Counted from the first letter of the stretch, positions 33,763-42,355 are shown. The stretch: 64,000 bases of DNA from Butyrivibrio sp. LB2008 (GCF_000621565.1 NZ_KK211306.1:23876-87875), one strand, 5' to 3'. Translations and numbers: made by a program. Notes: a model not told the origin generated them from the sequence alone.

Positions 33763-33969
33763 TTATTCTACTTTTACTGCATCGCATACATCGCCTATGT
33801 TACAATCAAAAAAATCACATATACGAAGAATAACAGACATAGATACTTCTTGTCCTTTATTTAATTTTGTCATAGTACCAGAGGCAATTTTCAATTCTTC
33901 TCGAAACTCCTGCTTGCTCATTTCCTGTTCTGCCAACATTACCCATAATTTCTTGTAACTGATTTTCAT
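33763..33969 (-). CDS. XRE-family regulator of the Nmad cluster
   Basis: 68 aa, a single HTH_3/Cro-like domain: KLWVMLAEQEMSKQEFREEL, ASGTMTKLNKGQEVSMSVIL, RICDFFDCNIGDV. This subtype typically heads restriction-modification or defence operons. The ATG at 33969 is preceded by GTGAGG. First gene of the 33.97-30.64 kb run. Confidence 0.87.
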   Translation of the reverse strand: MKISYKKLWVMLAEQEMSKQEFREELKIASGTMTKLNKGQEVSMSVILRICDFFDCNIGDVCDAVKVE

Positions 33970-34171
33970 AGTTTGCCTCACAGATAAAAAAGATACAGCT
34001 GCATCCTACTAATTTTATCATAATGAGATATCACACGCACCAAATAATGGTGTTTTTATTCAAGTTCTTGCGATTTTCATTCAACTGGGCGAACAAAATT
34101 TCGTGACAAATTTTCCCAAATATAATCTTTTAATTTTTAACTCAATTCCACATTTCCATTTTCAGCGGCTT

Positions 34172-34303
34172 CTATATATCAATTTGATTAACTTTACGCT
34201 TAATATAATCAACAATTTCTTTATCCATCATATCTATCAGAATTGGCATTTCAAAAATAGTATCCAATAAACTCCCAAATATACTTGAACTTCTATCTAA
34301 ATG
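34172..34303 (-). pseudogene. C-terminal relic of an unidentified gene
   Basis: Open minus-strand frame LDRSSSIFGSLLDTIFEMPI, then LIDMMDKEIVDYIKRKVNQI, ending in a stop. Protein-like but without a start. Confidence 0.35.
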
Positions 34304-34364
34304 AAAAAGAGGGAGTATTAATCGAAATCAATACTCCTCAAAAGTTTTTTACAATCTATTAGAT

Positions 34365-34668
34365 CCTATGGCAAGCTCGTATCCGATCTCATTTGCTTTT
34401 CCGGCGTCACCTCTCCGGGCTTAAAAGATTGCCTGATCTGATATGCGATTATTTCTTTCCTTCTGACATCCCTAACGCCATTGTGGTACTACGATTGAGA
34501 AAGCAAAAACTCTTCATCCGCAGTTTCGATATCACAGCCATAAGTTGAAATATACTTTTTCGCCTCGGTATTAAGATCATTTTCTGTATAATCCATTCGC
34601 TCCTTTAAGCTCTCTGCGATGGTTCTGCCCCTGATCTGATGAAGAGCCATAAGTCTCGTTGCCGCCAT
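34365..34668 (-). pseudogene. N-terminal relic of a conjugative/mobilisation relaxase
   Basis: Starts with AAAGGAG and reads MAATRLMALHQIRGRTIAES, then LKERMDYTEN, YGCDIETADEEFLLS, the N-terminus of the VirD2/MobA-type relaxases of clostridial integrative elements. After a stop, RRKEIIAYQIRQSFKPGEVT and NEIGYELA continue the family in shifted frames before homology ends. The HIH metal site is lost. Clear evidence that a conjugative element once occupied this place. Confidence 0.75.
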
Positions 34669-34682
34669 ATGCTTCTCCTTTC

Positions 34683-34724
34683 AAAAAGACAGGGACAGCT
34701 CTTCCGTTTTGGAAAAACTGTCCC
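34683..34724 (-). terminator. Intrinsic terminator upstream of the relaxase relic
   Basis: Minus strand GGGACAG...CTGTCCC with an inner TTTCC/GGAAG pairing, then TGTCTTTTT. It follows the membrane-protein relic at 34749. Confidence 0.7.
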
Positions 34725-34748
34725 TTGGTCTATATCATTTATTTAGTT

Positions 34749-34932
34749 TTATACTCTTTTTAATACTCTGTGAGCTGATTCTAAGAAAAGCTGAATATTG
34801 GCTGCCGCGAACAAACATGCAAACATGACTATCAGTATCGCCGCAAAGAAGATCGCACATGGAATCATCTTAAATATGATTGAAAGAATACAGAAGATAC
34901 CACACAACCATACAGCAAAACCAACGACATTT
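34749..34932 (-). pseudogene. C-terminal relic of a small membrane protein from a conjugative element
   Basis: The frame ends FLESAHRVLKRV and consists of two hydrophobic helices (GFAVWLCGIFCILSIIF; AIFFAAILIVMFACLFAAA). No start: the frame runs into the junction with the shortened pdxR gene. Same strand and order as accessory genes of the relaxase. Confidence 0.5.
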
Positions 34933-34973
34933 TAGTGGATTATAACCTCCGACAGGCAGTAAATTGGCACTTT

Positions 34974-36017
34974 TTATGCCTTCCTCTTGCTCCTTCTGAC
35001 TCGATTAATATGTCTTTCAAAGTCACCACTATTGATGAGCTGAGCTATCACAAGCTGCTCGTATGTAGGAACTGTGCAGGAATAAAATCCAAGCCTTTCA
35101 TCAAATACCTCCGTCAAATGCTTTGGCAACACCATATAGGCAGCACGAAGTGAAGGAGAAATGGTTTGGGAAAATGAATTCATGTATATGACATTGTCTC
35201 TGTCAGAAATAGCAAACATAGTTTCCTCAGGCTTGCTTGATATAGAAAATTCTGATTCAAAATCATCCTCAATTATGTAGCGCTCACCTTGTGCAGCCCA
35301 CCTGATATATTCATATTTTTTAGATGCGGACGCAGTTACCCCTGATGGAAAACTTCTGTAAGGAGAAATATGTAATACCGATGCTGTAGTGGTTAGCAGT
35401 GCCGAACTTGCTATACCATTTTCTTCAAGTGGCAGCATCTGGCAGGTAACCCCAGACATTCTATAGACCTGCTCTATTTTTTTATAGGATGGGGACTCCA
35501 GCGCAAAACCAGTGTCCTTGCCAAACAATCCGACGATGAGGTTGTATAAATATTCTGCACCAGAGCCTATGATTATCTGGCTTATATCCACATGTATATT
35601 TCTATTTCTAGCCAGATATTTTCTTATAGCTTCTCTGGTTTCTTCGCACCCTTTATTTGCTGGCCTTTCCAGTATGGCCTCGCCATAATCATTCACTACT
35701 TTTCTCATAGTTTTCGTTAATACTGAAAAAGGAAATGCATAGGTAGTTCTCTGATAAGTATGGCTTTCATGGCTTAAGATTTTTGCTGTGGATACAAAAC
35801 CATCCTCCTTTCGAAAAATCACATAGTATCCGCTTCTCTCCTTGGGTTCAAGATACCCCTCATCGCATAGCAGCTCATAGGCATGCTTTATGGTTATTAC
35901 ACTAACATGCATTTCATCTGCCATTGTTTTTCTGGATGGGAGCCTGGTTCCGTATGGATAATCTCCAGAAATTATATTCTTTTTTAATCTATCGTAAATA
36001 CGTATGTATTGGGGCAT
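34974..36017 (-). CDS. pdxR: PdxR/MocR-like GntR-aminotransferase regulator, C-terminally short
   Basis: 347 aa against about 450 for the family. Residues 1-70 are a GntR winged helix (YDRLKKNIISGDYPYGTRLP, SVITIKHAYELLCDEGYLEP); the rest is the fold-type I aminotransferase-like effector domain (IIIGSGAEYLYNLIVGLF, YIIEDDFESEF). The segment that should hold the PLP-binding lysine reads NSFSQTISPSLR, with Gln where Lys is expected. It ends at HINRVRRSKRKA, missing the last 80-100 residues, next to conjugative-element relics. Divergent from pdxS-pdxT, which PdxR normally activates when PLP is low. Either degenerate or a PLP-independent variant. Confidence 0.85.
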   Translation of the reverse strand: MPQYIRIYDRLKKNIISGDYPYGTRLPSRKTMADEMHVSVITIKHAYELLCDEGYLEPKERSGYYVIFRKEDGFVSTAKILSHESHTYQRTTYAFPFSVLTKTMRKVVNDYGEAILERPANKGCEETREAIRKYLARNRNIHVDISQIIIGSGAEYLYNLIVGLFGKDTGFALESPSYKKIEQVYRMSGVTCQMLPLEENGIASSALLTTTASVLHISPYRSFPSGVTASASKKYEYIRWAAQGERYIIEDDFESEFSISSKPEETMFAISDRDNVIYMNSFSQTISPSLRAAYMVLPKHLTEVFDERLGFYSCTVPTYEQLVIAQLINSGDFERHINRVRRSKRKA

Positions 36018-36046
36018 TTTTTATCGTTTGAGGCTTTATTTGAATT

Positions 36047-36091
36047 TTGCATATATATTTTTTCTCCATACTGGGTATTTAATATATGCAA
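36047..36091. promoter_or_regulatory. pdxR-pdxS intergenic inverted repeat and pdxS -10 region
   Basis: TTGCATATAT (36047-36056) and its exact complement ATATATGCAA (36082-36091) flank 25 bp in the divergent gap. TATAAT at 36100-36105 is a good -10 for pdxS. The repeat is a plausible PdxR site, although known PdxR sites are usually direct repeats. Confidence 0.5.
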
Positions 36092-36134
36092 TTATATTCT
36101 ATAATTTCCTCATCAATCAAGGAGGAACAATAAA

Positions 36135-37010
36135 ATGTTGAATAATCGTTATGAATTAAACAAGAATCTCGCACAGATGTTAAAGGGTGGAGTCATCATG
36201 GATGTAACTACTCCGGAACAGGCCAAAATTGCCGAAGCTGCTGGTGCCTGCGCTGTAATGGCACTAGAAAGAATCCCTGCTGATATTCGCGCAGCCGGTG
36301 GCGTTTCCCGTATGAGTGATCCTAAAATGATAAAAGGTATTCAGGATGCAGTTTCAATTCCTGTAATGGCAAAATGCCGTATCGGACATTTCGCAGAAGC
36401 CCAAATTCTTCAGGCTATTGAAATAGATTACATCGATGAATCAGAAGTTTTGTCTCCTGCCGACGATAAATATCACATTGATAAAACAAAATTTGATGTA
36501 CCATTCGTATGCGGTGCCAAGGATTTAGGTGAGGCCCTTCGCAGAATAAATGAAGGTGCATCAATGATTCGCACAAAAGGTGAACCAGGAACAGGTGACA
36601 TCGTGCAAGCTGTCAGGCATATGCGCTTAATGCAATCTGAAATCAGACGTATCAGTTCAATGTCAGAGGATGAGCTTTTCAATACTGCAAAAGACTTGGC
36701 AGTCCCTTACGAGCTTGTTCAATACGTTCATGAAAATGGCAAACTTCCTGTTGTAAATTTTGCAGCCGGTGGCGTAGCTACTCCTGCAGATGCAGCACTT
36801 ATGATGCAGCTTGGTGCCGAAGGAGTCTTTGTAGGCTCTGGTATTTTCAAATCAGGAGATCCTGCAAAACGAGCAGCCGCAATTGTTAAAGCAGTCACCA
36901 ATTTTACAGATGCAAAAATGCTTGCAGAACTTTCAGAAGATTTAGGTGAAGCAATGGTGGGAATTAACGAACAGGAAATTGATTTGCTTATGGCTGAAAG
37001 GGGTAAATAA
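36135..37010 (+). CDS. pdxS: Pyridoxal 5'-phosphate synthase subunit PdxS
   Basis: Glutamine-amidotransferase-dependent PLP synthase, DXP-independent route (ribose 5-phosphate, glyceraldehyde 3-phosphate and ammonia to PLP). 291 aa, full length. Family hallmarks: [80 protein letters not shown]. Perfect AAGGAGG site. Followed one base later by pdxT. Confidence 0.98.
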   Translation: MLNNRYELNKNLAQMLKGGVIMDVTTPEQAKIAEAAGACAVMALERIPADIRAAGGVSRMSDPKMIKGIQDAVSIPVMAKCRIGHFAEAQILQAIEIDYIDESEVLSPADDKYHIDKTKFDVPFVCGAKDLGEALRRINEGASMIRTKGEPGTGDIVQAVRHMRLMQSEIRRISSMSEDELFNTAKDLAVPYELVQYVHENGKLPVVNFAAGGVATPADAALMMQLGAEGVFVGSGIFKSGDPAKRAAAIVKAVTNFTDAKMLAELSEDLGEAMVGINEQEIDLLMAERGK

Positions 37011-37011
37011 G

Positions 37012-37581
37012 ATGAACATCGCTGTACTTGCTCTACAGGGAGCCTTTATAGAACACGAAAAAATACTTTCAAAGCTTGGTGTGTCCACTATAGAAATCCG
37101 ACAACAAAAAGATTTGGAAAAAGATTTTGATGGCTTAATTATTCCCGGCGGAGAAAGTACCGTGCAGGGAAAGCTCCTTAAGGAACTAGGACTTTTTGAG
37201 CCATTAAAGAAAATGATTGAAAACGGACTACCTGTATTTGGCACCTGCGCAGGATTGCTACTTTTAGCAGATAAAATAAATAATGATGACCGCAGTTACT
37301 TACAGACTATGGATATCGTAGCTGAAAGAAATGCCTATGGCAGACAGCTTGGAAGCTTTTACACTGAGGCTGATTTTGAGAGAATTGGTACTGTTCCTAT
37401 GACATTTATCAGAGCTCCTTACATCAAAGCAGTTTCAGAAAAAGCAAGACCACTTGCTACAGTTGATGGTCACATAGTTGCCGCAAGACAAGGAAATCAA
37501 CTAGTAACTGCATTTCATCCTGAGCTTAATGACTCTCTACATATTCATAAATATTTTTGTGATATGGTTGCCAACCAATAA
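37012..37581 (+). CDS. pdxT: Pyridoxal 5'-phosphate synthase glutaminase subunit PdxT
   Basis: Glutaminase that feeds ammonia to PdxS. 189 aa. Class I amidotransferase triad visible: Cys in GTCAGLLLLA, His and Glu in AFHPEL. IIPGGEST is the oxyanion strand motif. The ATG at 37012 follows the pdxS stop by one base, the usual coupling. Confidence 0.98.
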   Translation: MNIAVLALQGAFIEHEKILSKLGVSTIEIRQQKDLEKDFDGLIIPGGESTVQGKLLKELGLFEPLKKMIENGLPVFGTCAGLLLLADKINNDDRSYLQTMDIVAERNAYGRQLGSFYTEADFERIGTVPMTFIRAPYIKAVSEKARPLATVDGHIVAARQGNQLVTAFHPELNDSLHIHKYFCDMVANQ

Positions 37582-37614
37582 CTACTTTGCCACCCAAGAA
37601 TAACAAAAGCCATC

Positions 37615-37680
37615 GTCCAGGCACGTCAATCGCCAGAGTAACCTGCTCTGTCATTGACATTCCCGGACGGGTTTGTTTTG
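37615..37680 (+). terminator. Intrinsic terminator after pdxT
   Basis: Long interrupted hairpin GTCC..GTCAAT..AGAG / CTCT..ATTGAC..GGAC followed by TTTGTTTTG. Confidence 0.65.
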
Positions 37681-37724
37681 TATTAATCAAGGACACTTAA
37701 GCCTAAGTATCCTTCGTAATCCTA

Positions 37725-38558
37725 TTATAAGAAAGATACCACTAGATTTTGAACAGAATCCATTACTTCATCAAAGCTTAAATCCTCAACATAATAATTA
37801 TTTTTCTTAAATTGGTTCCAACGTTCTCTCATCTCCATATCAGAACCTATGTCCTCAAGAACCGTTTGCATCTGTTCAGACGTGAACACTGTATCTCTTT
37901 TCTTACACGTAGCTAAAAATGCTGTCTTTAATGTTTCTCTCTCAAAAGACTTCTTATGAGTAATCTCGTAAACATCATAAAAATCTCGCGCTCTCGTATT
38001 CGCCAATCCACGGCTAAGAATAGTCTGTAATTTTTCAGCTAATAGAGTTTCGATATTGTATGACTGCAATTCAATATCTCTATCTTCAAACATCAATTGA
38101 TACCCATACTCTACCGCCCGCGGGGTTATTACATCATCAGTCGATATATCAATTTTAATCGGCTGCTTAAGATTATCAAGTTTTCCTTCCATATGAACAC
38201 GTACCCCCGGATAATCAAATTCATCCATAATTGTTTCTATGGATTTGATTTCAAAAGACACATTATCTTCTAACGGAATCCCACCAATTTCATTTACAAT
38301 CTTTTCAATCTCTTCCTGCGTCAATGGAAGCGCCTGAACGGTAGCATCAATGTCCATTGTTGCGCGACTATTTAACCCAATCAACGAAGAGACAAGCATA
38401 CCACCTTTTAACACAAACTGATTCTTATACGCTGATATTGAAACACGTTCCAAAAATCTTTCCATAAAGAATACTCGTATCATAGTCATAGCAACTTTGC
38501 TATCACTACCGGATATATTTCTTATCTTTGCTTTTAGCTGTATAGCAGTTTTTATCAT
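37725..38558 (-). CDS. AbiEii/AbiGii-type nucleotidyltransferase toxin
   Basis: 277 aa. KGGMLVSSLIGLNSRATMDI followed by DATVQ is the GG...S...D(I/L)D nucleotidyltransferase motif of the AbiEii family; IEILLAEKLQTILSR-like and RARDFYDVYEI are later family motifs. Toxin of a bicistronic type IV-like toxin-antitoxin/abortive infection system. The start overlaps the upstream antitoxin stop by 4 bp (ATGA). Confidence 0.93.
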   Translation of the reverse strand: MIKTAIQLKAKIRNISGSDSKVAMTMIRVFFMERFLERVSISAYKNQFVLKGGMLVSSLIGLNSRATMDIDATVQALPLTQEEIEKIVNEIGGIPLEDNVSFEIKSIETIMDEFDYPGVRVHMEGKLDNLKQPIKIDISTDDVITPRAVEYGYQLMFEDRDIELQSYNIETLLAEKLQTILSRGLANTRARDFYDVYEITHKKSFERETLKTAFLATCKKRDTVFTSEQMQTVLEDIGSDMEMRERWNQFKKNNYYVEDLSFDEVMDSVQNLVVSFL

Positions 38559-39148
38559 ACCATCACCTCAATGTATTTCATGATTTCATCTCGAATTTTT
38601 AAAGTTTCTGCATACTTAAGCAAACGCGTTAAGTCCTTGTCTTTTCTTCTCATATATGACTTAATTGCAGTCTGATAATGTTGAACTTCTATTTTGCCTC
38701 TCATTTTTACAAGATCACAGATCGTCTTTTCCACATCATAGACCCTAACTGTGTTTCCAAAATTTGTTTGTAATTCTGTGATTCCAAGATTATAACTAGC
38801 CTCCTGTTCCTGCCGAATCACAACCCCTTCAGACAATAATCTGGTCCGATTAAATCTTGGTGGGACCGTCACAGTAATCTTTGAGTATTCTCTATCAATC
38901 ATTTCATGAAGATACAGCGCAGTTTCTCCGGAGAAAATAACTTTTGGATAACGAAGTTGGAGAATGTACAGTTCATCCTCCCATGTATCCGGCGAAATAT
39001 AGATTCCTTTTGATACTTTCTCCAGTCCTCTTTCCTTAACATAGCTAGCCAAATACGTTCTGGATATTCCGGTTTTCTCTACATCTTTTGAAAACAAGTA
39101 TCCATCATTTTGTTCCAACAATTTATCAATCTCTTCAAACTTAGTCAT
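38555..39148 (-). CDS. AbiEi-type antitoxin / transcriptional regulator
   Basis: 197 aa from the ATG at 39148 (GAGGTG 6 bases upstream). N-terminal winged helix (FSKDVEKTGISRTYLASYVK, then GLEKVSKGIYISPD) and the conserved C-terminal AbiEi region (YPKVIFSGETALYLHEM, VRVYDVEKTICDLVK). It neutralises the AbiEii toxin and represses the operon by binding inverted repeats; a fitting repeat lies just upstream. Confidence 0.92.
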   Translation of the reverse strand: MTKFEEIDKLLEQNDGYLFSKDVEKTGISRTYLASYVKERGLEKVSKGIYISPDTWEDELYILQLRYPKVIFSGETALYLHEMIDREYSKITVTVPPRFNRTRLLSEGVVIRQEQEASYNLGITELQTNFGNTVRVYDVEKTICDLVKMRGKIEVQHYQTAIKSYMRRKDKDLTRLLKYAETLKIRDEIMKYIEVMV

Positions 39149-39175
39149 ATATGTCACCTCAAGCAAACCTTGCAT

Positions 39176-39207
39176 TGGTGTATACATTTTACACTATATA
39201 TACACCA
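39176..39207. promoter_or_regulatory. Inverted repeat operator candidate for the AbiE operon
   Basis: TGGTGTATA (39176-39184) and TATACACCA (39199-39207), perfect 9-bp arms with a 14-bp spacer, 28 bp upstream of the antitoxin start. Confidence 0.65.
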
Positions 39208-39339
39208 TTGTAAAGTATGCTGATGACTATAGTTTTGTCCATCAGCATAAAATTGCTTGCGACTTAGCGTTTTTCTGCATATTCAATTTTGCTGATTTGG
39301 GGACAATTATTATAGTTCCGACGGAACTCCCGCAAGTGC

Positions 39340-39367
39340 CATCGAGTGCCACGGGAGTGCCATTTTT
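39340..39367 (+). terminator. Hairpin with T-run
   Basis: A plus-strand hairpin, ACTCCCG (about 39326) with CGGGAGT (39350), is followed by GCCATTTTTTT. It contains duplicated GTGCCA. There is no obvious gene upstream on this strand. Confidence 0.4.
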
Positions 39368-39399
39368 TTATGAATTTTATGAATCTATAACAAGATTTA

Positions 39400-39755
39400 T
39401 AGGGATAGAATTTTTCGCAAAGCCTTATTCCATGCGGTTTTGAGAGCTTTTATAGGCTTATAAGGAGATTTATCCTTCACAGCCAGAACCGGGAACAAAT
39501 CTGATTTTATTTTTGAAAATACAAGACTGTCTATAGCAGATCTTCTAGCCCTCCGTTTTTCATTCTCTTAATATTCTTTGGATAGACCAACTTCCATTCG
39601 CCGGAATAAGCAGGCTCATTTATACCGGTTGCCAGATATCGTTTTGAATCTCCGCTCCTTATCCGTAATCCTCACATTGCCACCAAATTCCGGAAAAACT
39701 ATAAGAAATAATTTACATTTAAATTCGGAATCTTATATCTATTAGCCATTTTTAA
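39400..39755 (-). pseudogene. Multiply frameshifted relic of an unidentified gene
   Basis: Successive minus-strand frames read MANRYKIPNLNVNYF, KRYLATGINEPAYSGEWKLV, KNIKRMKNGGLEDLL, DSLVFSKIKSDLFPVLAVKD, KALKTAWNKALRKILSL, each protein-like and joined by frameshifts. No family recognised. Confidence 0.45.
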
Positions 39756-39995
39756 TTTTTTTCTGCTTTTGGCTAATTCATGCTTCTAACAGCCAATCAG
39801 CTAAATCGACAATTTTTATACCTTCGTATTGGTATTCATCATACCTGTTCTCGTTTCCGTTCATTTTTTACCTCCTCCTCGCGCATAAAAAATAAACATG
39901 ATTCAAGGGACAATTTTAACGAATTTCCTATAGCCATGTATATGTGCATTCTGCTCACACGGCATAGACAGTTTACAAATATTTCACAAATATTA
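39756..39995. other. Gene-free stretch before the hsp20 promoter
   Basis: 240 bp of AT-rich DNA with no supported gene. The hsp20 promoter must lie at its right end; TAGACA (39965) with AATATT (39988), spacing 17, is one possible pair. Confidence 0.35.
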
Positions 39996-40022
39996 TTAGC
40001 ACTCTCTCTTGACGAGTGCTAA
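39996..40022 (+). promoter_or_regulatory. CIRCE element (HrcA operator)
   Basis: TTAGCACTC, nine bases, GAGTGCTAA: a perfect match to the CIRCE consensus bound by the heat-shock repressor HrcA. It lies 132 bp upstream of the hsp20 start. Confidence 0.97.
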
Positions 40023-40153
40023 TCTTAGTGGTATAACATAATCGAACAGAGGAACAGAGAAGACCAAAAGAACGGGATGTTCCAATGATCTAATCCCTCC
40101 TTCCCCTTGCTCAGTAGCTATTAACAGTATTGAGTGAAAAGGAGGTAATCATT

Positions 40154-40603
40154 ATGTTAAGACCTAGTATTTTTGGAGAAGATTTATTTGACGACTGGTT
40201 CGTATTCCCGGATTTCAGAGATCTGGACAGAACCGAAAGAAAGCTGTATGGCAGACACGCCGACAGGATGATGAAGACCGATGTTCATGAGCATGACGAT
40301 CACTACGAAGTAGATATCGACCTGCCCGGCTTCAAGAAAGAAGAGATTGGTCTGGAGCTGAACAATGGATATCTCATTGTCAGTGCAAACAAAGGTCTGG
40401 ATAAGGACGAAAAGGATAAGAAGGGCAAACTTATCAGGCAGGAGCGTTATTCCGGATCAATGCAGAGAAGCTTCTATGTCGGCGAGAACATCACCGAAGA
40501 AGATATCAAGGCAAGCTTCAAGCATGGAGTTTTGAATCTCACCCTTCCTAAGAAGGACAAAGAGAAGCTTCCCGAAAAGAAACAGATACTCATCGAAGGA
40601 TGA
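40154..40603 (+). CDS. Small heat-shock protein Hsp20/alpha-crystallin family
   Basis: ATP-independent holdase chaperone, 149 aa. Alpha-crystallin domain from MKTDVHEHDDHYEVDIDLPG to VLNLTLPKK, with the conserved FKHGVLNLTLP (A/G-x-L strand) near the end. The ATG at 40154 is preceded by AAGGAGG. Controlled by CIRCE, which in many Firmicutes is reserved for groESL and dnaK operons. Confidence 0.97.
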   Translation: MLRPSIFGEDLFDDWFVFPDFRDLDRTERKLYGRHADRMMKTDVHEHDDHYEVDIDLPGFKKEEIGLELNNGYLIVSANKGLDKDEKDKKGKLIRQERYSGSMQRSFYVGENITEEDIKASFKHGVLNLTLPKKDKEKLPEKKQILIEG

Positions 40604-40612
40604 TGTTAAAAT

Positions 40613-40644
40613 GGGCCTGCGGATTTCCCGCAGGCCTTTCTTTT
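40613..40644 (+). terminator. Intrinsic terminator after hsp20
   Basis: GGCCTGCGG-attt-CCGCAGGCC followed by TTTCTTTT. Confidence 0.9.
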
Positions 40645-40689
40645 CCAACAGGTGTTCCAAGCATCTTAAACTGAAAATATATTCCGGTT

Positions 40690-41133
40690 TTATATTCTTC
40701 TCAGTTGGATAAGATATTCCGTTGTACCTTCTTCAAGTTTTTTCTCTCCTGTTAGAGCAAAACCATGTCTTTCATAGAAGCGTATAGCTTTTTCATTTTT
40801 CTCCAATGCCCACAAATGATCCGCATGATGCTTATTAATTGCAAATTCTAATAATTTTGAACCAACAGAGGCATTTTGAAGAACAGGCTCTACAAACAGT
40901 CTAGATATATAGGTTCCTTCAATTTTTATAAAACCTTTGACCACTCCATCATCGTAAACATAGACACTGTCAATATCAGCTTCATACTTCTGCATCAAAG
41001 ACGGTACTTGAAGCTCCTCAAAATAGTACTTATCTGCCTTAAATATTGGATAAAAATACAAACGATAGTTAAAAATCTGTATCTCCGCTATACGCGATAA
41101 GTCTTTTACACTTGCTTTTCTTATCATGATCAA
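40690..41133 (-). CDS. GNAT-family N-acetyltransferase
   Basis: 147 aa. FVEPVLQNASVGSKLLEFAI is the acetyl-CoA-binding motif A region (with A-S-V-G in place of the usual G-x-G), and ALEKNEKAIRFYERHGFALT the C-terminal motif. Substrate unknown. Confidence 0.9.
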   Translation of the reverse strand: MIMIRKASVKDLSRIAEIQIFNYRLYFYPIFKADKYYFEELQVPSLMQKYEADIDSVYVYDDGVVKGFIKIEGTYISRLFVEPVLQNASVGSKLLEFAINKHHADHLWALEKNEKAIRFYERHGFALTGEKKLEEGTTEYLIQLRRI

Positions 41134-41201
41134 ATATACATCCTCTACTGCAATTTATCTTCGGAAAGAACTCACCATCCCTTCAAACGGAAATTTCCCT
41201 T

Positions 41202-41654
41202 TTAGAAATAATGTTCCATCAAACGTTCAACCCATTCTGGAACGGATGCATCTTTCTTATCATATACTGGATAATATGGTTTTATATCTAAAACCGGGGT
41301 GCCATCTACAGCATCAAGACCTTCAACAACAATTCTGTCTTCAGAAACGGAAACTATTTTTACAGAGGTCATTCCGATACGGTTAGGTCTATCTTTTCCA
41401 CGCTGTGAAAAAATCCCAACTAATGGCATGTCATCTCGATTCTGAGGCCTTCTTTGAAGGTGCTTGTCCTTTTCATACTTCGCTTTATCAAGATGATAAA
41501 TGATATTCACATGAGAAAAATCTTCAAGTCCTTTCAAACCGGAGATATACTCTTCATCCAATATTATAGAAGAAGCGTCTTCTCCCCAAGAAACATCTTT
41601 TCTGTCCTTTACTTCATTTCTAACATATCCAATTGGTTCCATTTCGATTATCAT
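41202..41654 (-). CDS. trmO: tRNA (N6-threonylcarbamoyladenosine37-N6)-methyltransferase, TrmO/TsaA family
   Basis: 150 aa. PIGYVRNEVKDRKDVSWGED at the start, then EDFSHVNIIYHL and GIFSQRGKDRPNRIGMTSVK, which are the family signature (FATRSPxRPNxIGLS-like), and LDIKPYYPVYD. SAM-dependent methylation of t6A37 in tRNA-Thr. Full length for the short form of the family. Confidence 0.9.
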   Translation of the reverse strand: MIIEMEPIGYVRNEVKDRKDVSWGEDASSIILDEEYISGLKGLEDFSHVNIIYHLDKAKYEKDKHLQRRPQNRDDMPLVGIFSQRGKDRPNRIGMTSVKIVSVSEDRIVVEGLDAVDGTPVLDIKPYYPVYDKKDASVPEWVERLMEHYF

Positions 41655-41682
41655 AATTGTCTCCTCAAACTTCTGATTTTAT

Positions 41683-42351
41683 TCACCTTATTGGGGATCT
41701 ATTGCTTATCATATTTAATACATACGTCAGCAGACATCCCGTCATCATAAACAGTATCATGATCGCGATATAGTCGATAAAAAAATAAACCCTGGGTTCT
41801 GCATAGTCAAAGAATGCAAACATTGTCTTACCAAACATATATCCCGGGAAGTCACGCTTGACAAACGCCACGACACCATAAACTGACAGTGCACCGGTGG
41901 TCAAATATAAGACTCTCTTCAGGCCATTTACTTTCTTTGCAGTAAACATTGGCAACATATGTGTTCCCGCATGAATACATAAAAGCACATATCCCCAGTA
42001 AGCAAACAACATATGTACACTCCTTGCAAGGGCTGATACATAAAAATCCGGCAAGAAAATATATAGATGCTTTGACATAAGGATACCGCTTAACGGCTGC
42101 AATATCATAAACACCAACAGAAACGCGTTAAGGATGGTCTGAAAAATACGCTTCGCACTATATTTTCCTTTGGGAATCGAGCCATACCACTTTCTGTTCA
42201 ATATATGATGGATAATAAACAGTATAAAGAGAAGACTCCCGGTGATCTCATGAAACAATTCTCCTATCAGAGAATATGCCATAAGCAACGGTAGCATGAC
42301 TGTCATAGAGATATCGATTATAATCCTGATCTTCTTTTTCAAACAAATCAC
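41683..42351 (-). CDS. DUF4405-type membrane protein (cytochrome b-like)
   Basis: 222 aa with about six membrane helices and His-bearing helices (ELFHEITGSLLFILFIIHHI and SVHMLFAYWGYVLLCIHAGT) as in DUF4405 proteins, which resemble di-haem cytochrome b folds. Immediately downstream of a flavodoxin-like lipoprotein, suggesting an electron-transfer pair at the membrane. Confidence 0.8.
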   Translation of the reverse strand: MICLKKKIRIIIDISMTVMLPLLMAYSLIGELFHEITGSLLFILFIIHHILNRKWYGSIPKGKYSAKRIFQTILNAFLLVFMILQPLSGILMSKHLYIFLPDFYVSALARSVHMLFAYWGYVLLCIHAGTHMLPMFTAKKVNGLKRVLYLTTGALSVYGVVAFVKRDFPGYMFGKTMFAFFDYAEPRVYFFIDYIAIMILFMMTGCLLTYVLNMISNRSPIR

Positions 42352-42355
42352 TCCT

